Below the pieces are notes generated by a model that was given only the letters and a program-made list of their open reading frames with translations, made no database searches and was not told where the DNA came from. Position numbers and translations under genes: made by a program. From assembly GCF_030409835.1 (NCBI RefSeq), contig NZ_JAUFQO010000004.1:62001-126000 (forward strand): DNA of 64,000 bases, read 5' to 3'. Source of the DNA: Lutimonas halocynthiae. GTDB lineage: Bacteria; Bacteroidota; Bacteroidia; Flavobacteriales; Flavobacteriaceae. Positions 9,186-17,337 of this stretch are shown piece by piece; within the stretch, counting starts at the first letter, position 1, and the number at the start of each line of letters is the position of its first letter.

Positions 9186-10115
9186 TTAGCTTTCAAATAA
9201 CTCCTGCATAACCTTTTTAGGTTTACGATTCACCGTAAAAAGCCCCCAATGCTTTTCAGGTTCCAGTGCTTCATTAGAACCTTTCCAGGATTCATCAAAC
9301 GCTTCAAAAACAAAAGTAAGAATATTGGCATCCTTGCTCCAGTCTATTAGATCATTATAGTAGATTCGCTGAAACTCCTCATTCACATTGCTAGGACAGA
9401 TTCCTTTTCCATTTGAAAAAGTTGTCCAACCGGCTTCAGTAATCACCACGGGTGTATTTGGATAAGTGTCGGCAACAGCGTAGTAGTTTTGTTTCGTATA
9501 TTCCATGGCCTCATGAATTCTCTTATATTCCCATACCGGATAAGTATGAATTGAAATAAAATCAACTTCTTCAACCAAATCTTTTAATTTATCCAGCCAA
9601 GGCAGATAGTTTTCGCAAAACGTTACAGGTTGTTTAGCTTCTCTTTTTATCATCCGTACATACTCAATAACGTTTTGAACCGGCACATAATGATCTGTCC
9701 AATCAACACAGGCCTCGTTACCCGCCGATAAACAGCATATGATATCAGGATATTCATTTGCTAAATCTATAAGTTTCTTAATCTGTTTTAAATTGATCAA
9801 TTTATTCTCTTCTAATTGATCTGCAGAATAAGTTCCTCCCCAAGGACAACCATAATTATTAGCTTCAGCAACTATATAAGCACCGAGCATTATTTTAAAA
9901 TTAAAGTTCTCTTTTTGGATAACTTCTAAAACAGTTTCAGCATGTGGATCACAGTCATATAGGCGTAGGTATTGCCAATGGTGATGAAGCATAAGAAGAT
10001 CTTCTTTAATTTCTTCATAGCTGGGTACAATACCTCCCGGCCTTTGACCTTCTCGGAAGCCAGAATAACAAATAGCTTTTCCGGGTGCCAAGTTTAATGC
10101 TGTCGTGTATTTCAT
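9186..10115 (-). CDS. GH17-like beta-glucanase, no signal peptide
   Basis: 309 residues and no signal peptide, hence predicted cytoplasmic. The TIM-barrel catalytic positions are intact: acid/base Glu134 in AGNEA and nucleophile Glu227 in ITEAGW. The N-terminal CYSGFREGQRPG replaces the FSPYxEGQ of its neighbours. GH17 enzymes hydrolyse or transglycosylate beta-1,3-glucans. It is more diverged from the two neighbouring GH17 modules than they are from each other and is closer to the lipoprotein GH17 at 16044 (shared GNEA and HTYP motifs). It follows the preceding GH17 by 40 bases in the same operon. A role on imported oligosaccharides is inferred from the missing export signal. Confidence 0.85.
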   Translation of the reverse strand: MKYTTALNLAPGKAICYSGFREGQRPGGIVPSYEEIKEDLLMLHHHWQYLRLYDCDPHAETVLEVIQKENFNFKIMLGAYIVAEANNYGCPWGGTYSADQLEENKLINLKQIKKLIDLANEYPDIICCLSAGNEACVDWTDHYVPVQNVIEYVRMIKREAKQPVTFCENYLPWLDKLKDLVEEVDFISIHTYPVWEYKRIHEAMEYTKQNYYAVADTYPNTPVVITEAGWTTFSNGKGICPSNVNEEFQRIYYNDLIDWSKDANILTFVFEAFDESWKGSNEALEPEKHWGLFTVNRKPKKVMQELFES

Positions 10116-10155
10116 TTTTGGTTTATTGGTTAACGTTTTGACCCTTAAAAATCAT

Positions 10156-11043
10156 TTAAAATTTCTTTAGTTTTTCATCTTTGTCCCAAAGGCCCCAAAA
10201 AGCGCCAACATCACCTTCCGATCCTACTTTCCATGATTCATCAAAAGAGGAAAAGTAGAAAATATCTATCTCGTCTTCATTTGACCATAGTTGTGTATTG
10301 ATAAAATATTTCATCGCATTAGTAAATGAAGGGTGTGAGCCCTGAAAACTTCCTCCCATAGATGGCCATCCGGTTTCAGAAATAATCACCTTTTTTCCAT
10401 TGGCTGCTTTAACGGCCTGATTATACATTTCCTTCATATAAATTAAGGAGTACTCTAAACTACATCCTTCCCAAAATGGATAACAATTTGCCAATATCAC
10501 ATCACAAGCTTCTGTAATTCTCGGGCGGTTTGAAAACTCATAATAAGCATCTACATAGCCCATAGGAATTTCCGGAATCGCCTCTTTTACCTGATGCATA
10601 AAAGCCAATAATTCATCTTCAGATAAGTCTTTGCGATACATTACCTCATTACCAACCGCAGCAATATCAACATATCCTTCTTTAGCCAATTTAATTAAGT
10701 TGGCTATTTCTCGTTTATTGATTTCCGGATCATCTCCTAACCAGGCACCAACCATCGTTTTAATACCATATTCATGGGCGATACGAGGGATTGCTTCATT
10801 TCCATCGGTACACGAAAATGAACGAATCCATTTCGTATAAGGTTTTATTATTTTCATCCTCCTCCTGATCTGCTCCTCAGAAATCTGATCTCCAGGCCCT
10901 TGACCTTCTTCATAAGGGCTAAAACACAAACCGTGCATTCCATTTTTCAATAGCCTCTTATATAAATTCTTTAACCCTTTATCGGTTTTATCAGCTTGAT
11001 CTATTCCAATTAATGACCTTATTTTTCCTGCTCTAACAGACAT
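10156..11043 (-). CDS. GH17 beta-1,3-glucanase, cytoplasmic paralogue of the fused GH17 domain
   Basis: 295 residues, no signal peptide. Catalytic residues are Glu133 (VGNEV) and Glu223 (ISETGWP). By eye well over half of its residues match the C-terminal GH17 domain of the transporter fusion directly upstream, including FSCTDGNE, NCYPFWEG and YFSSFDESWKV, so the two arose by tandem duplication. The gap to the fusion gene is two bases, implying translational coupling. Predicted to trim beta-1,3-gluco-oligosaccharides in the cytoplasm, feeding the phosphorylases; it could instead act as a transglycosylase, as some GH17s do. Confidence 0.88.
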   Translation of the reverse strand: MSVRAGKIRSLIGIDQADKTDKGLKNLYKRLLKNGMHGLCFSPYEEGQGPGDQISEEQIRRRMKIIKPYTKWIRSFSCTDGNEAIPRIAHEYGIKTMVGAWLGDDPEINKREIANLIKLAKEGYVDIAAVGNEVMYRKDLSEDELLAFMHQVKEAIPEIPMGYVDAYYEFSNRPRITEACDVILANCYPFWEGCSLEYSLIYMKEMYNQAVKAANGKKVIISETGWPSMGGSFQGSHPSFTNAMKYFINTQLWSNEDEIDIFYFSSFDESWKVGSEGDVGAFWGLWDKDEKLKKF

Positions 11044-11045
11044 AA

Positions 11046-13394
11046 TTATATGTTTTTTAATTTTTCATTTTTATCCCAAATTCCCCAACGTTGACCTACG
11101 TCACCTTCGTGATGCACTTTCCAAGATTCATCAAACGACGAGAAATAATACAATTCCACCCCTTCTTTATCTGCCCATTTATTAGCATTAATAAAGTATT
11201 TCAGGGCATTTTCCTGAGACGGAATTGCTTCGTTGATTGAACCTCCTTCACTGGGCCAGCCAGTTTCAGAAATAATTACGGGTTTGCCTTTTGCAATACC
11301 TTTTGTGACCTTATACATATGGTTTAAATAAATAGTTGCCTGATCTATAGGATACCCTTCCCAAAAAGGATAGCAATTAACCAGGATAATATCGCAGGCT
11401 TCAACAAGCTCAGGATGTTCTATAAATTTATAATAGGCATCTACATAAGCAACTGGAATATCTGGTAATGCTTCTTTTACTTTTTCAATATAGTCCAGTA
11501 ATTCTTGCGCTGTTAAATCGTTTCGAAGTAATACTTCGTTACCAACAACGGCTATATCAACATATCCTTTTTTGGCAAGATCAATTAAGGCGTTAATCTC
11601 AATATCATTTTGAGCTTTATCATGCCCTACCCAGGCACCAACCATTGTTTTCAAGCCTTTTTCACGCGCTGTTTTTGGAATGATCTCATTTCCATCTGTA
11701 CAAGAAAAAGAACGAACCCCTTTCGTGTAAGGTGTAATGATATCCATACGTTTTTGAATTTGTTCTGCAGACAAGATGTCACCAATTTCCTGACCTTCTG
11801 CATAAGGGCTAAAACAGATACCTGATAGTCCATCATTCAATGACTGCGAATAGAGTTTTTTGATTTCTGTTTTAGATTTTGTGCTAAAATCAATATCAGT
11901 TTTTAAGCCAATATCCAAATCAACAGAGGCTAGTGACAATAATTTACCGCTTTGGTAATGATCACTTAATTCATTTGTAGGTGTTGTGGAATTGCGCTTA
12001 TCCAATTCTGTACGAATTTCATTCGCGCGCTCTTCTGTCACATCATAATTCTTCATAATCAGCATGGCAATAATGGTTCCTACCATTGGGAAAAAGCAAA
12101 AGAATGCGTGCAATCCATCAACCGCTCCTTGTTGATCTGTCGTTGCTAAATCTGGATTAAAGCCAACCACACCAATAATTACACCACTAAGTGCACCGGC
12201 TATTGCAAAACCAACTTTAACCATCCACCAATAAATGGCACCAAAAATACCTTCTCGCCTTTTACCTGACCTCAATTCATCAATATCGATTACATCAGCT
12301 GTCATTGACATCATGATGGTAAATAAGCTCCCTATACCAAAAGAGAAAAAGGGAAGTGCAATAAGGTAAAGCCAAGGTTTTCCGGGTATAAAAAGAAAAT
12401 ACATCATGACGTAGCCTATAAGAGAAATACCCTGTGCCCACATAAATGCTTTTATCTTGCCCATTTTTTTTGACATCCAAGTAACTAACGGAATTACGAT
12501 AAAAGTCGTACCTAAAGCTCCAATACAACCAAACAATGCAACCCAAATACCGGTAGCGGCTGCATCACCATTAAATAATCTATATACAATCACAAAATAG
12601 GTTAGGGCAGCTACGGTATTAAATGCATTAAAAATTAAAAATGTGGCACCACATATCTTTCTAAATTCTGCTATTTTAAACGCATCTTTAAAGCTTTCCA
12701 CAATTTTTATTAGACTACCTCCAATATTAGAGGTATTCAGTGGCTCATAATTTTCCTCAAGGGTCGACTTACTTTTAATAAATATAGCAGGTACCATCGC
12801 TGCAATTGCACAAGGTACTGCAACCCAAATTGCTAAATCACGAATCGCAACCTCTTGAGATGGAAACCATTCCGGATCATCCATAATCACCCAGAACCAT
12901 GGAGCAATGACCCAAGCCCACTGCCCAATCCATTGCGCTACAGCCATGATATTGGTTCTCTCGTGAAAATCATTACTCATTTCGTATCCCATAGCTACAT
13001 AGGGTACGCTAAAAAAGGTAAGCCCTAAATAAAAAACAACCGACCATAAAAAGAAATACCAAAAATTATATTGCAAAGAATTATCTGCATAGAGCTGCCA
13101 CATAATAGTAAATGCTACGCCCATGATAACCGCACCAATTAAAACATAGGGTTTCCGTCTTCCCCATTTCGATTTGGTATTATCAGAAATGAAACCCATT
13201 ATAGGATCCGTAATGGCATCAAAAACTCTTGGAAAAAAATAAACAAGAGACCACATCCATCCATTAAATCCAAAGGATTGCACTAGAGAAACCATAAATA
13301 TTCCGAGAATAGCTGGAAACATTTGATTGGCAAACATTCCGACCCCAAAGGCTAATTTTTGACCGAACGGGACTTTTGTAGAAACTGTAGACAT
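11046..13394 (-). CDS. GPH/MFS transporter fused to a GH17 glycoside hydrolase
   Basis: One continuous 782-residue frame with two complete modules. Residues about 1-470 are a 12-segment GPH symporter (FGQKLAFGVGMFANQMFP; FDAITDPIMGFISDNTKSKWGRRKPYV; DELRSGKRREGIFGA). A linker of about 25 residues leads to a full GH17 domain (about 490-782) with acid/base Glu620 (VGNEV) and nucleophile Glu710 (ISETGWP). Both ends of GPH carriers lie in the cytoplasm, so the hydrolase should sit at the inner mouth of the carrier. Predicted job: import beta-1,3-gluco-oligosaccharides and cleave them on arrival. No stop or frame change occurs at the joint, and the downstream GH17 gene is a close paralogue of the fused domain. 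I know of no characterised carrier-GH17 fusion. Modules certain, coupling inferred. Confidence 0.9.
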   Translation of the reverse strand: MSTVSTKVPFGQKLAFGVGMFANQMFPAILGIFMVSLVQSFGFNGWMWSLVYFFPRVFDAITDPIMGFISDNTKSKWGRRKPYVLIGAVIMGVAFTIMWQLYADNSLQYNFWYFFLWSVVFYLGLTFFSVPYVAMGYEMSNDFHERTNIMAVAQWIGQWAWVIAPWFWVIMDDPEWFPSQEVAIRDLAIWVAVPCAIAAMVPAIFIKSKSTLEENYEPLNTSNIGGSLIKIVESFKDAFKIAEFRKICGATFLIFNAFNTVAALTYFVIVYRLFNGDAAATGIWVALFGCIGALGTTFIVIPLVTWMSKKMGKIKAFMWAQGISLIGYVMMYFLFIPGKPWLYLIALPFFSFGIGSLFTIMMSMTADVIDIDELRSGKRREGIFGAIYWWMVKVGFAIAGALSGVIIGVVGFNPDLATTDQQGAVDGLHAFFCFFPMVGTIIAMLIMKNYDVTEERANEIRTELDKRNSTTPTNELSDHYQSGKLLSLASVDLDIGLKTDIDFSTKSKTEIKKLYSQSLNDGLSGICFSPYAEGQEIGDILSAEQIQKRMDIITPYTKGVRSFSCTDGNEIIPKTAREKGLKTMVGAWVGHDKAQNDIEINALIDLAKKGYVDIAVVGNEVLLRNDLTAQELLDYIEKVKEALPDIPVAYVDAYYKFIEHPELVEACDIILVNCYPFWEGYPIDQATIYLNHMYKVTKGIAKGKPVIISETGWPSEGGSINEAIPSQENALKYFINANKWADKEGVELYYFSSFDESWKVHHEGDVGQRWGIWDKNEKLKNI

Positions 13395-13431
13395 ATAATT
13401 AGTTTTAGTTAGTAAGCAACAGGAATGGATC

Positions 13432-14928
13432 CTACTGTTGACCTTGTATTAATATTGTTTGAATCGCTTTTTCATTTATGCTAATATCTATTGTTTTTTC
13501 ATCTAGGGACAAAGTGAAATTCTTCGATGTATCTCCTTCATTAAACACCACTACAGCAATTGAACCATCTTGATTTTTTGCAGCAGTGACCATTAAAGAT
13601 TCATCTGAATTTTCAAATCCGATACGCGTTGCACCAGGTCTTATAAATTTACTGAAATGACTTAGTGCATAATAGATCGGGGTAAAGTAAACTTCGTCAT
13701 TTTCAGGATCCACGATTACCGGTGCTAAACACCAATTTTCAAACCAGTTTGGGCCTCCTTGCTTATCAAGAACCATATTCCAATCTATCCAACCATCTAC
13801 CCAATTATTCATACATCCGATTATATCTCTCGCATAGCGATTAACAGGTGCATATTTAGGATGTAAATATTTTTGATCTTCCGGCGCCCAATCCCATCCC
13901 CAATCTGTAGATTCTTTCGACCAGTACCATTGATCATCCTGCCATTTAGGGATTTCAGAATCACCGCAGGCCTCAGATTGAATTAAATATTTGTCAGGAG
14001 CCTTTTCATGTGTATATTGAAGTGATTCCGGAAAATAATCATAGGTGCTTGCATACCAGTGTACTGCTGTACCATCATAGTATTTGGAAGACGCTTCGTC
14101 TTTGAACATTACATCAGCCCATTCTTTCAACTCTTCGCCTCGGTTTTGATCATAGCCAAGGATTTTAACATCGTGACCATCTGATTCTAGTTTTGGCCCA
14201 AGATGATGTTGAACAAAATCAGTCATCTCTTCTGGCGTAAAATGCATACTCTCCCAGTTGTTATTGTTACCTAAAGGTTCGTTTTCTACAGTGAAGCCCC
14301 AAATATCAATCCCTTCCGATTTATAAGCTTCTATATATTTTGAAAAAAATAAGGCCCATGTATCTTTATATTCAGGCAATAATTTACCCCCGCGCCAGTC
14401 ATTATTATCTTTCATCCAAGGTGGTGCAGTCCATGGGGATGAGAGAATTTTAAATCCGTCTTTTGATATAGCCATGGCGTCTTTAATCATTGGGATCAAA
14501 TCATCACGGTCTTCATCAATTGAAAAACTTTTCAAGTCTTTATCTCCTTCAACAGGAGCATAGGAATAATTACTTAAGGAGAAATCGCAAGAATTCATAT
14601 GCGTTCGAGTGAGCGAATACCTGGCTCCTTCTTCTCCAAAATAAGCCTCAAGAACTTTTCCCCGATTTTCTTTACTCAAGTTGTTTAATAGATATGCCGA
14701 AGACTCTGTAAAAGAGCCTCCAAATCCAGTGATCGTTTGGAAGGTATCCTCAGGTGATAATTGTATAGACGATTTTTCATCGCCTATAGAAAACTCCTTT
14801 ATCTGTGTAAGTTTATTCCCTCCAGCTGAAGTTTCATAAACAGCTACCTCTAATTCCATATGTTTAGTATTACATCCCATCAAGGTCATGATTATTAAGG
14901 TGTACATGAAGTAATTAAACTGTTTCAC
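13432..14928 (-). CDS. GH30 beta-glucanase lipoprotein (probable beta-1,6-glucanase)
   Basis: GH30 enzyme with the GFGGSFTESSA N-terminal motif, acid/base Glu217 in VENEP, nucleophile Glu319 in QSEAC (numbered from the start used here), and the C-terminal beta-sandwich (SKFIRPGATRIG). The frame stays open up to an ATG at 14988, which overlaps the previous gene, but that would put about 20 extra residues before the signal. I prefer GTG at 14928, which gives the lipoprotein signal MKQFNYFMYTLIIMTLMGC; ATG at 14907 is the other option. Together with its paralogue at 22414 it probably removes or cuts beta-1,6-linked glucose at laminarin branches, outside the cytoplasm. GH30 also includes glucosylceramidases and xylanases; the context favours glucanase. 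Confidence 0.88.
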   Translation of the reverse strand: MKQFNYFMYTLIIMTLMGCNTKHMELEVAVYETSAGGNKLTQIKEFSIGDEKSSIQLSPEDTFQTITGFGGSFTESSAYLLNNLSKENRGKVLEAYFGEEGARYSLTRTHMNSCDFSLSNYSYAPVEGDKDLKSFSIDEDRDDLIPMIKDAMAISKDGFKILSSPWTAPPWMKDNNDWRGGKLLPEYKDTWALFFSKYIEAYKSEGIDIWGFTVENEPLGNNNNWESMHFTPEEMTDFVQHHLGPKLESDGHDVKILGYDQNRGEELKEWADVMFKDEASSKYYDGTAVHWYASTYDYFPESLQYTHEKAPDKYLIQSEACGDSEIPKWQDDQWYWSKESTDWGWDWAPEDQKYLHPKYAPVNRYARDIIGCMNNWVDGWIDWNMVLDKQGGPNWFENWCLAPVIVDPENDEVYFTPIYYALSHFSKFIRPGATRIGFENSDESLMVTAAKNQDGSIAVVVFNEGDTSKNFTLSLDEKTIDISINEKAIQTILIQGQQ

Positions 14929-14971
14929 ATATGTATATTTAAACAAAGTCGTACGATGGTTCCTTTTATTT

Positions 14972-16000
14972 TTATTCGGATAATCCATTATAAATTGTTT
15001 TTACAACATCAAATGTTTCTTTTTTATTCCGGTCTATATCAACAATTCCCCAATACTCTTCATTAGGAGTTCCATCATAGGGTACACCAGTACTATTAGG
15101 CGCCCATCCACCAATATCTTGTGAGGCATTATCCCCTGCTTTCCACCATTCATCTGAAAAGGAAAATAAAGTTACACCTGAACATATTTCCATATTATTA
15201 AAAACGCTTTCCAATATTTTGGCATTGGCTCCAGCCTGGGCTTTTTCATTTACGCCTTGTTCATACCCTTCCTTTGAGATCGTCATATAACTATCACCTC
15301 CAGCTTCAGATAAGTACATGGGTTTTTCACTTACCGCCTTCCACTGATCATAAATATCTCCTGGTTTATCCCAACGATAAACATTCATACCCCAAACGTC
15401 TATATTTGGACATGAAGAAAGCGCTAATGTATCAGGTAACTCACCGTGAGCAGTAGTTACCGGGTGGGTCGCGTCATTTTCATGAATGATTTTAGCAGCA
15501 TTGTTCATAGCTGTATACCAGTTTTTGATATCTCCTTCAAACCATTCCGGATGATAATTGTACTCGTTACCAAGTTCCCATAGCAAAATGGCTTCATGTG
15601 TTTTGTATTTATTTACATAATCGATAAATGTGCCCGAAAGAATATCAAAATTTCCGCCTTGATTGTAACCAAATCCAATGATCACTTTTATACCCGCAGC
15701 GTGAATCTCATCCAGTACGGCTTCATCGTCGATCGGCCCATATACTCTTATCGTATTTATTCCGGCCTCAACCATAAGTGCTAAATCCTGAGTTAAATTT
15801 CCAAAACTTCTGACATCACTATTCTTCGGCACAGGGTTGTAGCAAATGCCTTTGATAACATAAGGATGGCCATCAACCATAATTTGACGACCTGATATCT
15901 CTACAGATTGATTCGTAAAAGGTGAACCGCACCAAATCAGCGTTCCAACAAAAAGAAAAAGAGCGATTTTACTGAATTTTATTAAATTAATTTTGTTCAT
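14972..16000 (-). CDS. Clan GH-A glycoside hydrolase, family not assigned
   Basis: 342 residues with a hydrophobic N-terminal signal. It is a small TIM-barrel hydrolase: strand-4 acid/base motif ELGNEYN (Glu146) and strand-7 nucleophile YLSEAGG (Glu232). The opening, with the phrases VDGHPYVIKGICYNPVP and NTIRVYGPIDD, resembles the catalytic barrel of GH2 and of GH72 glucanosyltransferases, and GH158 endo-beta-1,3-glucanases are another candidate. I cannot name the family with certainty. The Cys at residue 24 follows a Trp (LIWC), an atypical lipobox, so lipid attachment is uncertain. It lies between a GH17 and a GH30 in the ten-gene operon, so an extracytoplasmic beta-1,3-glucan activity is likely. 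Confidence 0.75.
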   Translation of the reverse strand: MNKINLIKFSKIALFLFVGTLIWCGSPFTNQSVEISGRQIMVDGHPYVIKGICYNPVPKNSDVRSFGNLTQDLALMVEAGINTIRVYGPIDDEAVLDEIHAAGIKVIIGFGYNQGGNFDILSGTFIDYVNKYKTHEAILLWELGNEYNYHPEWFEGDIKNWYTAMNNAAKIIHENDATHPVTTAHGELPDTLALSSCPNIDVWGMNVYRWDKPGDIYDQWKAVSEKPMYLSEAGGDSYMTISKEGYEQGVNEKAQAGANAKILESVFNNMEICSGVTLFSFSDEWWKAGDNASQDIGGWAPNSTGVPYDGTPNEEYWGIVDIDRNKKETFDVVKTIYNGLSE

Positions 16001-16043
16001 TTATTATCCTTTCAATATTCTGTGTACTACCTATTCATTATTC

Positions 16044-17330
16044 TTATTCAGCATTTTCATTCAGGGTTGGGGGTGGTAAAACATCATTCATCAATTTTTC
16101 CTCATCTCCATTATAAGTTTTCTCAATAGGATTCCCACCTCTTGTCAATCCCTTAAAAATGCCACTATCGACCATATTCCATAAAGCATATTTCGCTTGA
16201 CCTTCTTTGGTGAACAAGCCAAAATGATTTTCAGAACCCATCGGATTCTTCGAATCTTTCCATGGCTCATTAAATCCTTCAAAATAAAAACATGATATAC
16301 CGGCTTCATTTGTCCATTCTCGCATGAATTTATAATACATGCCTGATTTATACTCATCAGTTGCTCTGGATCCCGTGGAACTATAGAAATCCCCGGGTTT
16401 TGAAACGGTAGCCCAGCCTGTTTCGCCAATATGAATAGGTTTGTTAACCCCTATACTTTTCATATAACCTGAAACACTGTCATACTGCTTCTTTGCAAAA
16501 GCCTGTGCACGGATCATAGCAGCATCAATTTTCTCCATATCAGATAACTTCTCATTGTCTTCTACAATCCAAAATTCAGGGTTGTAGTGAGTATTGTGAT
16601 AAGGATAGGTGTGCATCGAGATATAATCTACAGCGTTATATAATTTTTCAAGATCCTCGGTGTGATACTCTGCACCGCCTCCTCCCCAGGAAGAAAAATC
16701 ATCTGAACTGGTGATCCACAGGTCTTTGGGAAGTTCTCCTGCTTCTTTTAATCCTTGTAAATGGTTCACCCATTTTAAAATAACTGAAGGCTGAACAAAA
16801 TACGTTGCTGCCCAATGCACCATGGCCTCATTTCCCACGGCAATCACTTTAACGATATCAGGATATTTTCTTGCCAAATGTGCAGCCACCAATATTTGTC
16901 CTTCATTGGCTTCACTCTCCTGGTCATGATCAGGTTCTAACCCCGTCCATGCATTCTTGCAATCGATCCAGGCACCTAACATGACATACATTTCAAACTT
17001 TGGATCTTCTTCCTTTAATTCAGAAATTGCTTTTAAGAGATTCGTGGCCTGCGGCAAGTGAACCTTGTAAGTACGAACAATTTTAACACCCATTGCTGCC
17101 ATAATTCTCATATCCTCTTTAAGCTCATCTATTGCAGGCTCAATGCCGTGATCGACATCTCTATAACCTCCATAAGACATGGCCAAATAATCGGGATTTC
17201 CTAATATTTCAGCAGCTGTTATCTGTTTTTCTTCAATCACAGTTTCTGTTTCTTTTTTTGTATTATTTACACATCCTGTAGCCATAATCAGTATGGTAAG
17301 AATGATTAAACTTCTTAATTTAACTTTCAT
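16044..17330 (-). CDS. GH17 beta-1,3-glucanase lipoprotein
   Basis: 428 residues from Met at 17330; the frame is open upstream to 17414, but that would overlap the phosphorylase gene and hide the signal. From 17330 the protein begins with a lipoprotein signal ending IMATGC. The GH17 barrel has acid/base Glu168 (VGNEA) and nucleophile Glu303 (IGETGW), with an insertion between them that makes it longer than the cytoplasmic GH17s of the locus. It ends with an acidic, proline-containing tail. Predicted to work on the cell surface or in the periplasm on laminarin or its larger fragments. It starts seven bases after the stop of the phosphorylase gene, within the operon. Confidence 0.9.
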   Translation of the reverse strand: MKVKLRSLIILTILIMATGCVNNTKKETETVIEEKQITAAEILGNPDYLAMSYGGYRDVDHGIEPAIDELKEDMRIMAAMGVKIVRTYKVHLPQATNLLKAISELKEEDPKFEMYVMLGAWIDCKNAWTGLEPDHDQESEANEGQILVAAHLARKYPDIVKVIAVGNEAMVHWAATYFVQPSVILKWVNHLQGLKEAGELPKDLWITSSDDFSSWGGGGAEYHTEDLEKLYNAVDYISMHTYPYHNTHYNPEFWIVEDNEKLSDMEKIDAAMIRAQAFAKKQYDSVSGYMKSIGVNKPIHIGETGWATVSKPGDFYSSTGSRATDEYKSGMYYKFMREWTNEAGISCFYFEGFNEPWKDSKNPMGSENHFGLFTKEGQAKYALWNMVDSGIFKGLTRGGNPIEKTYNGDEEKLMNDVLPPPTLNENAE

Positions 17331-17337
17331 TTTATCC

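Noticed and set aside
11046-13394. Possibility that the transporter-GH17 fusion is two genes with an error between them
   Set aside because: The frame is continuous through a plausible hydrophilic linker, with no internal start or spacing that would suggest a broken gene. Kept as a fusion, with confirmation suggested.
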